Below, piece after piece: positions 32,911 to 41,966 of a stretch of 43,994 bases of DNA; within the stretch, counting starts at the first letter, position 1, and the number at the start of each line of letters is the position of its first letter. Made by a program: the position numbers and the translations under genes. The notes under the pieces are model-generated. The model worked only from the letters and a program-made list of their open reading frames with translations, searched no databases and was not told where the DNA came from. The stretch is from Bacteroidetes bacterium QS_3_64_15 (lineage in GTDB: Bacteria > Bacteroidota > Rhodothermia > Rhodothermales > Salinibacteraceae). Location: assembly GCA_003022565.1 (NCBI GenBank), contig PXTN01000098.1, positions 1 through 43,994 of the forward strand. The letters are read 5' to 3'.

Positions 32911-34170
32911 TCAATTCTCGGAGGCGGACGGCCCGGTCTTGGCGGAGGGCGAGGCGGGCGCGTACTGGATGACGCCCCACTCCCCATTCACCGTCCAGTC
33001 CGGGTCCTGCGCGTCGAGGCGGTCCACCTGGGCCTGCGACAGGCCGGCAGCCACTTGCGACTTGAGCGTCCGGAGGGCCAGGACCGGCACGGGCAGGGGC
33101 GCGGCGGCGTCCGCGAAGGACGTCGTGAAGTCCCAGTGCCGGTCGCCCAGCAGGCGCCGGTAGTTCGCGTCGCCCTTGCTGATGAGGAGGTCCGACCGTG
33201 CAAGCTCGGCCCGCACGGGAGGCGGAACGTCGCGCCCCCGGAGCGGCGAGGTCCACACCCATGCGTCTTGGAGCCGCAGCCGACCCGCGACGAGCGCCGT
33301 CCGCAGTCGTTCGGCCAGCCGCCGAACGGCCGCCCCCTCGGCCTCCGCGAGGGCGTCGAGGGTGTCGTGCACGTCCTCGACGGTGGCGTCGGAGACGAAG
33401 GTCGGGTGCACCTTCAGGTGAACGACGACCCGGCCCACCGTCTCTGCAGCGAGCAGGCCGTCGATCAGCGCGAGGTCGGAGACGAGCTCGAGTCCGGCGT
33501 TGTCGGCCCACAGGTCGACCCGGGCCGGGCGGTCGAGGGTCTCGAGGTGATCGAGAGCCGCAGCGGTGTCGTCGGCCAGCAGGTGATCTTCGGCGCGCTC
33601 TGTGTCCTGGTGATCCGGGCTTTCCTCGTCGACGGCCCACATGCTGAGGTCGGCCTGGTTGCCCCACAGGGCCGCTCGGAGCAGCTGTGCCCACCCCGAG
33701 CGCCGGTCTTCCGCCCGGTCAGGGGCCGCGGCGCGTCCCTGCGCCAGGGCGCGAATCCGCTCGGCGGCCTGGGCGAGACCCGCCTCCTTCTGATACGTGA
33801 AGGGATCGCGCTTCCAGCCCGGGCCGGGGCGAAAGTACCCGGTGGCCTCCAGGAGGCGGCGATAGAAGTAGGTTTCGCCGAAGAACCAGGGCGCCTCCAT
33901 CCACCCCTGTCCCCGGTGTGGGCGCACCCAGTCCGCCCAGAGCGCCGCGTCGGGCACGTCCGTCTCGTCCAGCGGACGAATGGTCCCGCCGGGAAGATCG
34001 TCCCGAAGGGCCTGGATGCGCGCGTCGATCGCGTCCGGAAAGTCATTCTCGGCGATGACGCGTCCCGCGATGCGGGGCCAGCGCTCGGCGATGGTGCGGT
34101 GGGTGAAGGTGCCCGGCTCAGTGCCCCGAAGCGGCGGGGGAAGATCCGAATTGGAAACCTGACGGTTCAC
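32911..34170 (-). CDS. DUF89 family damage-control phosphatase, ARMT1-like
   Basis: 419 residues. The key motifs of DUF89 are present: DLWADNAGLELVSDLALIDG (metal Asp-Asn), ISKGDANYRRLLGDRHWDFT (Asp) and LRTLKSQVAAGL (Lys near substrate). The N-terminal helical part contains MEAPWFFGETYFYRRLLEAT, a segment typical of the subfamily III proteins (human ARMT1 type). These metal-dependent phosphatases remove harmful sugar phosphates. ARMT1-type members are rare in bacteria compared with eukaryotes. All catalytic residues appear intact. The start MNRQVSNSDLPPPLRG at 34170 fits. The same-strand yhbY follows after 84 bp. Confidence 0.85.
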   Translation of the reverse strand: MNRQVSNSDLPPPLRGTEPGTFTHRTIAERWPRIAGRVIAENDFPDAIDARIQALRDDLPGGTIRPLDETDVPDAALWADWVRPHRGQGWMEAPWFFGETYFYRRLLEATGYFRPGPGWKRDPFTYQKEAGLAQAAERIRALAQGRAAAPDRAEDRRSGWAQLLRAALWGNQADLSMWAVDEESPDHQDTERAEDHLLADDTAAALDHLETLDRPARVDLWADNAGLELVSDLALIDGLLAAETVGRVVVHLKVHPTFVSDATVEDVHDTLDALAEAEGAAVRRLAERLRTALVAGRLRLQDAWVWTSPLRGRDVPPPVRAELARSDLLISKGDANYRRLLGDRHWDFTTSFADAAAPLPVPVLALRTLKSQVAAGLSQAQVDRLDAQDPDWTVNGEWGVIQYAPASPSAKTGPSASEN

Positions 34171-34203
34171 GGAGCGAGGTGGGTCACGAAGATGAACGAC
34201 GAC

Positions 34204-34369
34204 GCGGCAATTGCATCAACAGCAGGATAGACTCTCTCTCTGTCGCTCCACCCTTGCGTTCGAGCCTCTCCGACCGACGATAGGGATCTTTCTGTGAGAC
34301 GAGAACGCTGTGGGCAGAGAACGCCGTGAGCGGTATGTCCGAGGCACGAGCATTTGATGCAATTGCCGC
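34204..34369. mobile_element. 166-bp element with perfect 16-bp terminal inverted repeats (MITE-like)
   Basis: GCGGCAATTGCATCAA at 34204-34219 is exactly repeated in reverse complement as TTGATGCAATTGCCGC at 34354-34369. Outside it, ATGAACGA occurs at 34192-34199 and again directly after the element at 34370-34377, which resembles a target-site duplication, except that four extra bases (CGAC) sit between the left copy and the element. The 134-bp centre has no long frame. It could be a small non-autonomous element or a large regulatory hairpin; the direct repeat favours insertion. Confidence 0.45.
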
Positions 34370-34387
34370 ATGAACGATGACAGTTGA

Positions 34388-34660
34388 TCAACGACCGACG
34401 TCGACAACCGTTCTGCTTCGGCGCCCTTCTGAAGGTTTATGGTCTTCTGGTTGCCGTTCCCGCGACCGCACCCTCTGGCGGGAGATCGGATCTACCGGGA
34501 CGACCTCACACTTGATCGTAGCGAATACGGAACGTTCTGAAACATTGGGCTCCCCGGACGGTGAATCCGAAAACTTACGCCCTCTCGGTACGTAGAGGCG
34601 TTCCAGTTTCCAAAAGAGCCAGGTTTTTTCGAACAGCTCCTGCCGGGTGTGGTCATCCAT
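34388..34660 (-). CDS. Small hypothetical protein
   Basis: 90 residues from an ATG at 34660, preceded by GGGGAGGGACC, the best ribosome-binding-like site in this area. The sequence begins MDDHTRQELFEKTWLFWKLE and contains RLYVPRGRKF; the second half is charged and polar (RSRERQPEDHKPSEGRRSR). I do not recognise a family. It is divergent from the following plus-strand gene. It could be real, or a chance frame; the composition of the area (34380-34620) is slightly AT-richer than neighbours. Confidence 0.35.
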   Translation of the reverse strand: MDDHTRQELFEKTWLFWKLERLYVPRGRKFSDSPSGEPNVSERSVFATIKCEVVPVDPISRQRVRSRERQPEDHKPSEGRRSRTVVDVGR

Positions 34661-34708
34661 TGGTCCCTCCCCGCAGGAACCTCCCCCACCGCAGCCCTTG
34701 TCGTCACC

Positions 34709-35296
34709 GTGCCGCACACCTTCGAGTCTCCCCGTTCGTATCATCCCAGTGACTCGGTGCTCGGCCGGGCAGTTCGGGCTTGGGTGGGCGACCGTCTTCG
34801 GGGCGAGGCGCTCTTCATCGTGGTCCTCACGGGCTTGAGCCTCGCCCTGCTGATGATCCACTATCTGGGATGGGCCTTCTTGAAGCCCACTCTCCTCGCA
34901 AACCCGTCGTGGCAGGTGCTCTTTTGGGGCGGACAAGTGGGATCGGTCCTGGCGCTCATCGGGGTCGGTCTCGTGGGCTTTCGCCCGGCGGTTCGCGTGG
35001 AGTGTCAGTCCGACGCGGTGACGCTCACTCAGGGCGACCGTTCCTGCACCATTTCCAACACGTCGGTCGAGGACGTCGCCCTCATCCCCGCCCGGCAGTA
35101 CCACCGCCACTACCGCCGCTACGCGGCCACCCGGGTCTTCGCCAGCCGCCTCCCCGACGAGGTCATTCGCCTTCACACGCCGGAAGGCCCTGTGATCGTC
35201 GCACTGTCGGACCCGGACGCCCAGGCCGCCCTGCTCGATCGCCTGGAGGCCCTCCACGCTCCGTCGCCGGAGCCCGTGGCGAAGGCCCAGCCGTAG
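34709..35296 (+). CDS. Two-helix membrane protein with C-terminal soluble domain, unknown function
   Basis: About 195 residues from a GTG at 34709 (an in-frame ATG at 34649 gives 20 more residues). Two adjacent membrane helices (ALFIVVLTGLSLALLMIHYL and LFWGGQVGSVLALIGVGLVG) are followed by a soluble domain of alternating strands (VRVECQSDAVTLTQGDRSCT, EVIRLHTPEGPVIVALSDPD) like bacterial PH-type domains. No catalytic motif is visible. It is convergent with the DUF58 gene (9 bp between stops). I cannot assign a function. Confidence 0.6.
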   Translation: MPHTFESPRSYHPSDSVLGRAVRAWVGDRLRGEALFIVVLTGLSLALLMIHYLGWAFLKPTLLANPSWQVLFWGGQVGSVLALIGVGLVGFRPAVRVECQSDAVTLTQGDRSCTISNTSVEDVALIPARQYHRHYRRYAATRVFASRLPDEVIRLHTPEGPVIVALSDPDAQAALLDRLEALHAPSPEPVAKAQP

Positions 35297-35304
35297 TGGC
35301 GACC

Positions 35305-36237
35305 TCACGCGAGGCGGGTCCGCTTGTTGAGATACTTCATGAGGGCCGTGTCGTAAGCCTCATTCGTGTCGAGCTCCGCAAAGTCGATGTCGTGCTCCAG
35401 GCAGTTGCGTCGGAACGTCTCAGTGAAGTGCTCGACCGCCTCCGTGTAGTGATCGCGCAGCTGCGCGGGCTGGAGGGACACCTCCTCTCCCGTCTCTACG
35501 TCTCGAAAGAGCATGGGCTGGTCCGGGAAGCGAAACTGTCGCTCCGTATTTCCCTCCAGGATGTGAAACACGATCACCTCGTGCCCGCGGTGTCGGAGGT
35601 GGCGCAGGGCCCGGAGAAGGTCGTCGTGGGCCGCGATGTTCTCGAACAGGTCCGTCATCACAACGATGAGGGAGCGGCGCTCAACTCGCTGCGCGACCTC
35701 CTCGAGCGCAGCCGCGGCGCTCGTACGCTGCCTCTCGGCGTCCTGCTGGTGCATTTGCTCGAGGGCCACGAGGAGCTGCCGCAGGTAGCCCTGGGTGGCC
35801 TTCGGGGGCCGAAACGTGTGCACCGACTCGTCGAACCCGATGAGGCCCGTTGCGTCCCGCTGCTTGAGCATGAGGTTGTGGAGGGCGGCGGCGAGGTAGG
35901 AGCCGTAGTCGAGCTTCGAGACGGACCCGTCCCCCTCGTAGCGCATCGACGCTGACGTATCGAGGACGATGTAATTCCGGAGGTTCGTTTCCTCCTCGTA
36001 CTGCTTGACGTAGAAGCGATCCGTCTTGGCGTAGACCTTCCAGTCCACGTGGCGAAGCTCGTCGCCGGGATTGTAGGGCCGGTGTTCGGCAAACTCGACC
36101 GAGAAGCCGTGGTACGGACTCCGGTGCAGGCCGGTAATGAAGCCCTCGACGATGAGGCGGGCCCGAAGCTCCATGGTGTCCAGCTGTGACACCACGACGG
36201 GATCGAGGTAGCGACGGGCAACGTTGGACTCGGCCAT
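35305..36237 (-). CDS. DUF58 domain protein (von Willebrand A-like)
   Basis: 310 residues. The start MAESNVARRYLDPVVVSQLD and the segment HRSPYHGFSVEFAEHRPYNP, GDELRHVDWKVYAKTDRFYV are the DUF58 hallmark. A vWA-like fold follows with the metal-ion-adhesion motif DTSASM (about 120) and MTDLFEN. In many Bacteroidota such genes are beside a MoxR ATPase and BatA/B genes (aerotolerance-type operon); none is here, so it stands alone. Function in known genomes is chaperone-like assembly together with MoxR. The ATG at 36237 was chosen because an upstream start would add an unrelated Cys-rich tail. Confidence 0.87.
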   Translation of the reverse strand: MAESNVARRYLDPVVVSQLDTMELRARLIVEGFITGLHRSPYHGFSVEFAEHRPYNPGDELRHVDWKVYAKTDRFYVKQYEEETNLRNYIVLDTSASMRYEGDGSVSKLDYGSYLAAALHNLMLKQRDATGLIGFDESVHTFRPPKATQGYLRQLLVALEQMHQQDAERQRTSAAAALEEVAQRVERRSLIVVMTDLFENIAAHDDLLRALRHLRHRGHEVIVFHILEGNTERQFRFPDQPMLFRDVETGEEVSLQPAQLRDHYTEAVEHFTETFRRNCLEHDIDFAELDTNEAYDTALMKYLNKRTRLA

Positions 36238-36584
36238 GAATGGACGTAGGGACGTATGGAAGTGTGGACGGATGTAAGGACGAAAGTGGCAGTGCCGTGC
36301 CGGACCCGATGCCGTGCGAGTACAAGAACGTGACTTTACGCTCAGTGGTGCGTGAAATACGCACGGGAAACGGCAGCTGCACGCCTCACGCTTCACTCCT
36401 CACGCTTCACTCCTCACGCATTCCTCCGGCATACGCCCAGACGCACGAACGCCAACACGGCCCACTAGAAAGTCTGCCCTGTGTTCAGTTCCTTGGAAGC
36501 GACGCGACATCCTCGACGCGGCTCCCTGCTCCGGACACGCTGCGACGCCGCCCTGACTCAGTTGCCAACCCACTGCCTACGTCC
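36238..36584. other. Divergent intergenic region with two repeat types
   Basis: 347 bases between DUF58 (minus) and pyrR (plus). At 36238-36290 there is a run of words (GGACGTAGGGACGTATGGA) whose complement resembles ACGTCCATACG seen at 39147-39160. At 36384-36420 there is a TCACGC tandem repeat (listed apart). No gene is visible. The rest has no convincing promoter or PyrR-binding hairpin. Confidence 0.5.
36384..36420. repeat. 14-bp tandem repeat CCTCACGCTTCACT
   Basis: CCTCACGCTTCACT occurs at 36384-36397 and 36398-36411, followed by a partial third copy CCTCACGCA to 36420. It belongs to the same word family as the blocks before serS and hemB. It lies about 165 bp before pyrR. Confidence 0.85.
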
Positions 36585-37181
36585 ATGTCCTCCGACGACC
36601 GCATCAAGGCACAACTCATGACGGCCCGCGACCTCGGGCGGACGCTGGACCGCATGGCCCAGCAGATCCTTGAGCGCATCGACCCGGACGCGCCGGCGCC
36701 CGCCGACACGTTCGCGCTGGTCGGCATGCAGACGCGGGGCGTGCACCTGGCCCGCCGCCTCCAGACCCGCATCCGGGCGCAGACCGACATCGAGTTGCCC
36801 CTGGGCCTCCTCGACGTCACCATGTACCGGGACGACGTGCGCCTGCGGCTGGAGCAGCCTGAGATTCAAACCACCCGCATCCCGTTCGACGTGACGGACC
36901 GCCACCTCGTCCTCGTCGACGACGTCGTGTTTACCGGGCGGACCGGCCGCGCGGCGCTCGACGCCCTCATGGACCTGGGCCGCCCCGCCTCCGTCCAGTT
37001 CATCACCATCATCGACCGTCAGCACCGCGAGGTACCCATCGCCACCGACATCGTGGGCCGCGAGGTGCCGACCCTCCCCGACGAAGAAATCCGGGTCTGC
37101 GTTGAGGAGGTGGACGAGGAAGACGGGGTGTGGCTGGTGAAAGCCCCGTTGCCCCGGAGTGTCGAAGACGACGCCCGTTGA
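36585..37181 (+). CDS. pyrR: Bifunctional PyrR: pyrimidine regulator / uracil phosphoribosyltransferase
   Basis: 198 residues with the type I phosphoribosyltransferase fold. The PRPP motif is [20 protein letters not shown] (about 107-126); [20 protein letters not shown] precedes it, and [16 protein letters not shown] is the PyrR flexible-loop patch. In Gram-positive bacteria PyrR binds pyr mRNA and attenuates it; in others it has mainly UPRTase activity. I see no clear PyrR RNA site before the gene, so regulation is uncertain here. pyrB follows after 44 bp: a pyrRB operon. The C-terminus (about 170-198) is longer and acidic ([10 protein letters not shown]), a halophile trait. Confidence 0.93.
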   Translation: MSSDDRIKAQLMTARDLGRTLDRMAQQILERIDPDAPAPADTFALVGMQTRGVHLARRLQTRIRAQTDIELPLGLLDVTMYRDDVRLRLEQPEIQTTRIPFDVTDRHLVLVDDVVFTGRTGRAALDALMDLGRPASVQFITIIDRQHREVPIATDIVGREVPTLPDEEIRVCVEEVDEEDGVWLVKAPLPRSVEDDAR

Positions 37182-37225
37182 CCGTCTCATTCATCGTTCC
37201 CCAAGCCGCCGAACGATTTGCTCTC

Positions 37226-38194
37226 ATGGCCGAATCGCGATCCTCTGCCGCGCCGGACCGTAAGGCGGAGCTCCGCCACGAGCACCTGCTCGACCTCTCG
37301 ACCTACGCGGCCGACGAGCTTCGCCACCTGCTCGACACGGCGCAGGAGTTCCGCGCCGTGCTGGACCGCCCCATCCGGCAGGTGCCTACTCTCCAGGGCA
37401 CCTCAGTAGCGAGCCTCTTCTTCGAGCCGTCGACGCGAACGAAGCTCTCCTTCAGCCTCGCCGCCGGACGCCTGTCCGCCGAAACGGTAAGCCTCTCGAA
37501 GTCCGGCTCGTCGGTCACGAAGGGCGAGACGCTCAAGGACACGGCCCGCAACGTGGAGGCCATGAAGGTGGACGTGGTCATCCTTCGCCACTCCTCGCCG
37601 GGCGCGCCCCACTTTTTGGCCCGCTGCACCGACAGCGTTATCATCAACGCGGGCGACGGCGCCCACGCCCACCCCACTCAGGCGTTGCTCGACCTGCTCA
37701 CGATGCGGGCACACGTCGACACGTTCGAGGACCTGCAGGTCTCCATTATCGGCGACATCACCCACAGCCGCGTGGCCCGCTCCAATGTGCAGGCGCTTAC
37801 TACGCTCGGGGCGGACGTTACGCTCTGCGGCCCGGCCACCATGCTGCCGGTGGAGATGGAGGCGGCGATGGACGCGCGGACCACGACGCGGCTCGACGCG
37901 GCCCTGGAGGGCTGCGACATTGCGATGGCCCTCCGCATCCAGATGGAGCGGCAGGACGAGGGCCTCTTCCCCAGCACACGCGAGTATCACCAGCAGTACG
38001 GCATCACTCCCGACCACCTGCGCCGCCACCCCGACCTGCTCATCATGCACCCGGGGCCGGTCAACCGCGGCATCGAACTGGCCGACGAGGTCGTCGACCA
38101 CGACCGGGCCATCATCCTGAGCCAGGTGACCAATGGGGTTGCCCTGCGGATGGCCGTGCTCTACCTGATGGCACCCCAGCGCGATGATGGATAG
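37226..38194 (+). CDS. pyrB: Aspartate carbamoyltransferase catalytic subunit
   Basis: 322 residues. The carbamoyl-phosphate motif [19 protein letters not shown] (about 65-83; S69-T70-R71-T72) and the aspartate motif [17 protein letters not shown] (Arg) are present, as are [12 protein letters not shown] and [16 protein letters not shown]. It makes carbamoyl-aspartate, step two of pyrimidine synthesis. No regulatory pyrI follows. It is 44 bp after pyrR, in one operon. The ATG at 37226 leaves a 17-residue polar tail before LRHEHLLDL, normal for the family. Confidence 0.97.
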   Translation: MAESRSSAAPDRKAELRHEHLLDLSTYAADELRHLLDTAQEFRAVLDRPIRQVPTLQGTSVASLFFEPSTRTKLSFSLAAGRLSAETVSLSKSGSSVTKGETLKDTARNVEAMKVDVVILRHSSPGAPHFLARCTDSVIINAGDGAHAHPTQALLDLLTMRAHVDTFEDLQVSIIGDITHSRVARSNVQALTTLGADVTLCGPATMLPVEMEAAMDARTTTRLDAALEGCDIAMALRIQMERQDEGLFPSTREYHQQYGITPDHLRRHPDLLIMHPGPVNRGIELADEVVDHDRAIILSQVTNGVALRMAVLYLMAPQRDDG

Positions 38195-38374
38195 CCGCTA
38201 CGGATCGTTTTTCCAGCGGGACGGGTGCTCTCGAAACAAGCGTCTGTCAATGCCGCGTGCTGCCCCGCTACCCGATCGGTCCCGCGTGGATCGAACCGGA
38301 GGACTTGCCGTTGCGAATCTGGGGCCAAGGCAAGATGCAGTTCTCTAGACTTTCTACGTGCTTCTACTCTTTCG

Positions 38375-39087
<713 letters not shown>

Positions 39088-39088
<1 letters not shown>

Positions 39089-39166
39089 GAGAGTGGGCGA
39101 GTGGGAACGTGGACGAAATAACCTCCAGCGCTCGTCGCCGCCAATACGTCCATACGCCCACTCTCC
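39088..39166. repeat. 12-bp inverted repeat between the ATPase and permease genes
   Basis: GGAGAGTGGGCG at 39088-39099 has its exact complement CGCCCACTCTCC at 39155-39166, separated by 55 bases. The surroundings (39170-39200) repeat CCCTCTCTCCC and similar words. Its first base is the last base of the ATPase stop codon. The stem could modulate the ratio of ATPase to permease or be a decayed repeat. Confidence 0.6.
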
Positions 39167-39205
39167 CATTCGCCCTCTCTCCCTTTCCCCCACTCCCAAT
39201 CGAAG

Positions 39206-41749
39206 ATGACGCTTCTCCAGCGCTCCAGCCGCCGCTACCTCACCCAGCACCCGTGGCTCATGGGGCTGTCCGTCCTGGGGGTAGCCATCGGCGTGGCGGT
39301 GGTCGTGTCGATCGACCTGGCCAATACAAGCGCGAGCCGGGCCTTCGAGCTGTCCGCGGAGACGGTGACGGGGGCGGCCACGCATCAGGTCGTAGGCACC
39401 GGCGAAACGCTCGACGACAACGTGTACCGCCGCCTGCGAGAGGCCGGTGTTCGACCCTCGGCCCCCATCGTGGAGGGATACGCCACCCTACAGCGGGGCG
39501 ACCGCACCTTCCAGGTTATCGGCATCGATCCGCTCGCCGACGCCGCCTTCCGGCCCTACCTGGGCACCGGAACATCGGGCGACCTGGACCTGGGTGCCTT
39601 CATGACGCAGGACGTGGCGCTAATGAGCGCCCCAACGGCCCGAGAGCTTTCGCTGTCGTCTGGCGACACCCTCCAGGTCGACGTCGAAGGGTCGACCTAC
39701 TCAGTCAGCCTGCTCGGACTCATCGAACCCCGAAACGAGCGGACGCGTCGGTCCGTGGCCAACCTCCTGGTCGTCGACGTGTCGATGGCCCAGCGCCTCT
39801 TCGACCAGTCCGGACGCCTGAGCCGCATCGACCTTCTCGCTCCGTCAGACGAGGGGACCCAGACAGCCTACCTGGATCGGGTCCGCCAGGCGCTGCCCGA
39901 GGGCGTTCAACTCCGGCGCTCGGACACCCGTACGGAGACAGTGGCCCAAATGACGAAGGCGTTTGATCTCAATCTGACGGCTCTCAGCCTCCTGGCCCTC
40001 ATCGTAGGGGCGTTCCTCATCTACAATACGATGACTTTTTCCATCGTCCAGCGGCGCGGGCTGCTGGGGCGGCTCCGAGCCCTGGGCGTGACGCGGGCGC
40101 AGGTGTTTCGGCTCGTGCTGGGCGAGGCCGCGGTGCTCGGCGTGGTGGGGAGCGGACTGGGCCTGCTGCTCGGCATTGTGCTGGCCTCGGGACTGGTACA
40201 GCTCCTGGCGCAGACGATCAACGATCTGTATTTCGTGGTGGAGGTGAGCGAGCTTTCCATCTCGACTTGGACGCTCGCGAAGGGCGGGCTCTTGGGCCTC
40301 GGGACGACGCTGCTGGCGGCCCTGCCCCCGGCCCGCGAGGCCACGAACGCACCGGTGAGTACCGTCCTGCGCCGCTCTACGCAGGAGACGACCCTTCAGC
40401 GACGGGCCCCGTGGTGGGCGGGGCTCGGCCTGCTGGTCGCCGGGGCCGGAATCCTCCTTCTCCTCGTCACTCAGCAGAGCATCTGGGCCGGGTACGGCGC
40501 CCTCTTTTGCCTCCTCGTGGGCGCGGCTCTCGTGACGCCGCTGGCAGTGATGGTGCTGGCCAACGGCGTGTGGCCCCTCCTCGGTCGGCTGACGGGCGTC
40601 ATTGGGCGCATGGCGGCGCGTGGCATCGTGGCCAACCTGAGCCGGACCGGCGTGGCCATCGCGGCCCTCACGGTGGCCATCGCCGCCACGGTGGGCGTCG
40701 GCATCATGATCGACAGCTTCCGGGGCACCGTGTCCGACTGGCTCCGGCAGTCGCTGCAGGCGGACGTGTACGTGCAGCCGCCGAGCCTCGTCTTCCGCCG
40801 CTCGACCGCCACACTCGACTCGACCGTCGCGGCCCGGCTGCGCGGGGTAGAGGGAATTGCAGCCAGCTACTCGGTTCGCCGCGTGACCGTTCAGGCCGAC
40901 GTGGGACGGACGGAACTGGTGGCCGTGGAGCCCGGCACGAATACCGAAGAGATCTATCAGTTCAAGAGTGGCAATCCCGAAACGGCATGGGACGCCGTGC
41001 GGTCGAGTCCCTCCGTGCTCGTGTCTGAGCCGTACAGCTACCGGTACGACGTGGGGGTGGGAGATACGTTGCGGCTGCAGACGGACCGCGGCCAACGCCC
41101 CTTTGCGGTGAAGGGGGTGTACTTCGATTACGGCTCCGACCTGGGGGTCGTCCTCATGAGTCGCTCTACGTACGAACAGTATTACGACGATCAAGGGGTG
41201 TCCGGACTGGCCTTTACTGCCGACGACACCACGTCCGTGGATGCCCTCATCGCCGATATGCGGGCCTCGGTGGCCGGGCTACAGGATGTGCTCATCCGGT
41301 CGAACAAGGCCTTGCGGGAGACCTCGATGCAGGTTTTCGACCGCACGTTTACCATCACGACGGTGCTGCGACTGCTCGCCATTGCCGTGGCGTTCATCGG
41401 GGTCCTCACGGCGCTCATGGCGCTGGCCCTGGAGCGGCGGCGCGAGATGGGCGTGCTGCGGGCCTCCGGGATGACGCCGCCACAGGTGGGCGGCTATCTC
41501 ACGCTACAGTCGAGCTTGATGGGGGCCATCGCCGGACTCCTGTCGCTGCCCCTCGGCTACGTGCTGGCGTACGTGCTCGTCTTCGTCATCAATAAGCGCT
41601 CCTTCGGCTGGACGCTTCAGCTTACGGTGCCGACCGGCGTGCTGCTGCAGGCGCTCGTGCTGGCCGTGGTGGCGGCCCTCCTGGCCGGTCTCTATCCGAC
41701 CTGGCGCATGGCACGGTCGAGCCCGGCGGTGGCCCTGCAGGATGGGTGA
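39206..41749 (+). CDS. FtsX-type ABC transporter permease (double FtsX, AttF/G-like)
   Basis: 847 residues. One N-terminal helix (about 18-38, LMGLSVLGVAIGVAVVVSID) is followed by a large MacB-like extracytoplasmic domain (to about 245). Then come helix groups at about 255-400 (LLALIVGAFLIYNTMTFSIV is the FtsX signature region) and 410-485, a second extracytoplasmic domain and a final group at about 720-840 (RREMGVLRASGMTPPQVGGY). So it contains two FtsX units in one chain, as when the two permeases of an Att-like transporter are fused. Translocated substrate unknown. It follows the ABC ATPase in the same direction; the AttH-like gene usually next in such operons comes only after two other genes (41967-43750). 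Confidence 0.9.
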   Translation: MTLLQRSSRRYLTQHPWLMGLSVLGVAIGVAVVVSIDLANTSASRAFELSAETVTGAATHQVVGTGETLDDNVYRRLREAGVRPSAPIVEGYATLQRGDRTFQVIGIDPLADAAFRPYLGTGTSGDLDLGAFMTQDVALMSAPTARELSLSSGDTLQVDVEGSTYSVSLLGLIEPRNERTRRSVANLLVVDVSMAQRLFDQSGRLSRIDLLAPSDEGTQTAYLDRVRQALPEGVQLRRSDTRTETVAQMTKAFDLNLTALSLLALIVGAFLIYNTMTFSIVQRRGLLGRLRALGVTRAQVFRLVLGEAAVLGVVGSGLGLLLGIVLASGLVQLLAQTINDLYFVVEVSELSISTWTLAKGGLLGLGTTLLAALPPAREATNAPVSTVLRRSTQETTLQRRAPWWAGLGLLVAGAGILLLLVTQQSIWAGYGALFCLLVGAALVTPLAVMVLANGVWPLLGRLTGVIGRMAARGIVANLSRTGVAIAALTVAIAATVGVGIMIDSFRGTVSDWLRQSLQADVYVQPPSLVFRRSTATLDSTVAARLRGVEGIAASYSVRRVTVQADVGRTELVAVEPGTNTEEIYQFKSGNPETAWDAVRSSPSVLVSEPYSYRYDVGVGDTLRLQTDRGQRPFAVKGVYFDYGSDLGVVLMSRSTYEQYYDDQGVSGLAFTADDTTSVDALIADMRASVAGLQDVLIRSNKALRETSMQVFDRTFTITTVLRLLAIAVAFIGVLTALMALALERRREMGVLRASGMTPPQVGGYLTLQSSLMGAIAGLLSLPLGYVLAYVLVFVINKRSFGWTLQLTVPTGVLLQALVLAVVAALLAGLYPTWRMARSSPAVALQDG

Positions 41750-41764
41750 CGCAGGATGGGTGAC
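41737..41764. repeat. 14-bp tandem duplication at the permease stop
   Basis: GCAGGATGGGTGAC is present twice, at 41737-41750 and 41751-41764. The first copy contains the permease stop codon (41747-41749). It marks the left edge of the unusual 2-kb segment. Confidence 0.85.
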
Positions 41765-41966
41765 CAACGTCTGTGTCCGCAGCGATACGATGGGTCGACC
41801 TTTCGGCATTGCTCACGGGACGCATCCAGGGGCGTGGTGGGGGATGCCGCTGGCGTTGCAGGCAAAGCTGCACCTTCATTTGCCCCCCCCTGAAAACGGT
41901 CGAACGTCGCAACCACCAGCGCATTAGAGAAGCACTAATTCTTGACTATTGCTGAAGGTCAGGATT

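Noticed and set aside
32554-34230. 558-codon plus-strand frame
   Set aside because: Antisense of yhbY and the DUF89 gene; the opposite strand contains all conserved motifs.
36440-36584. Possible PyrR-binding attenuator before pyrR
   Set aside because: Only a short CGCG hairpin was seen; the conserved PyrR loop sequence and a terminator with T-run are missing.
38280-38310. GGTTCGATCC-like string on the minus strand, possible tRNA T-loop
   Set aside because: The flanking bases do not pair as a T-stem and no acceptor or anticodon arm could be formed.
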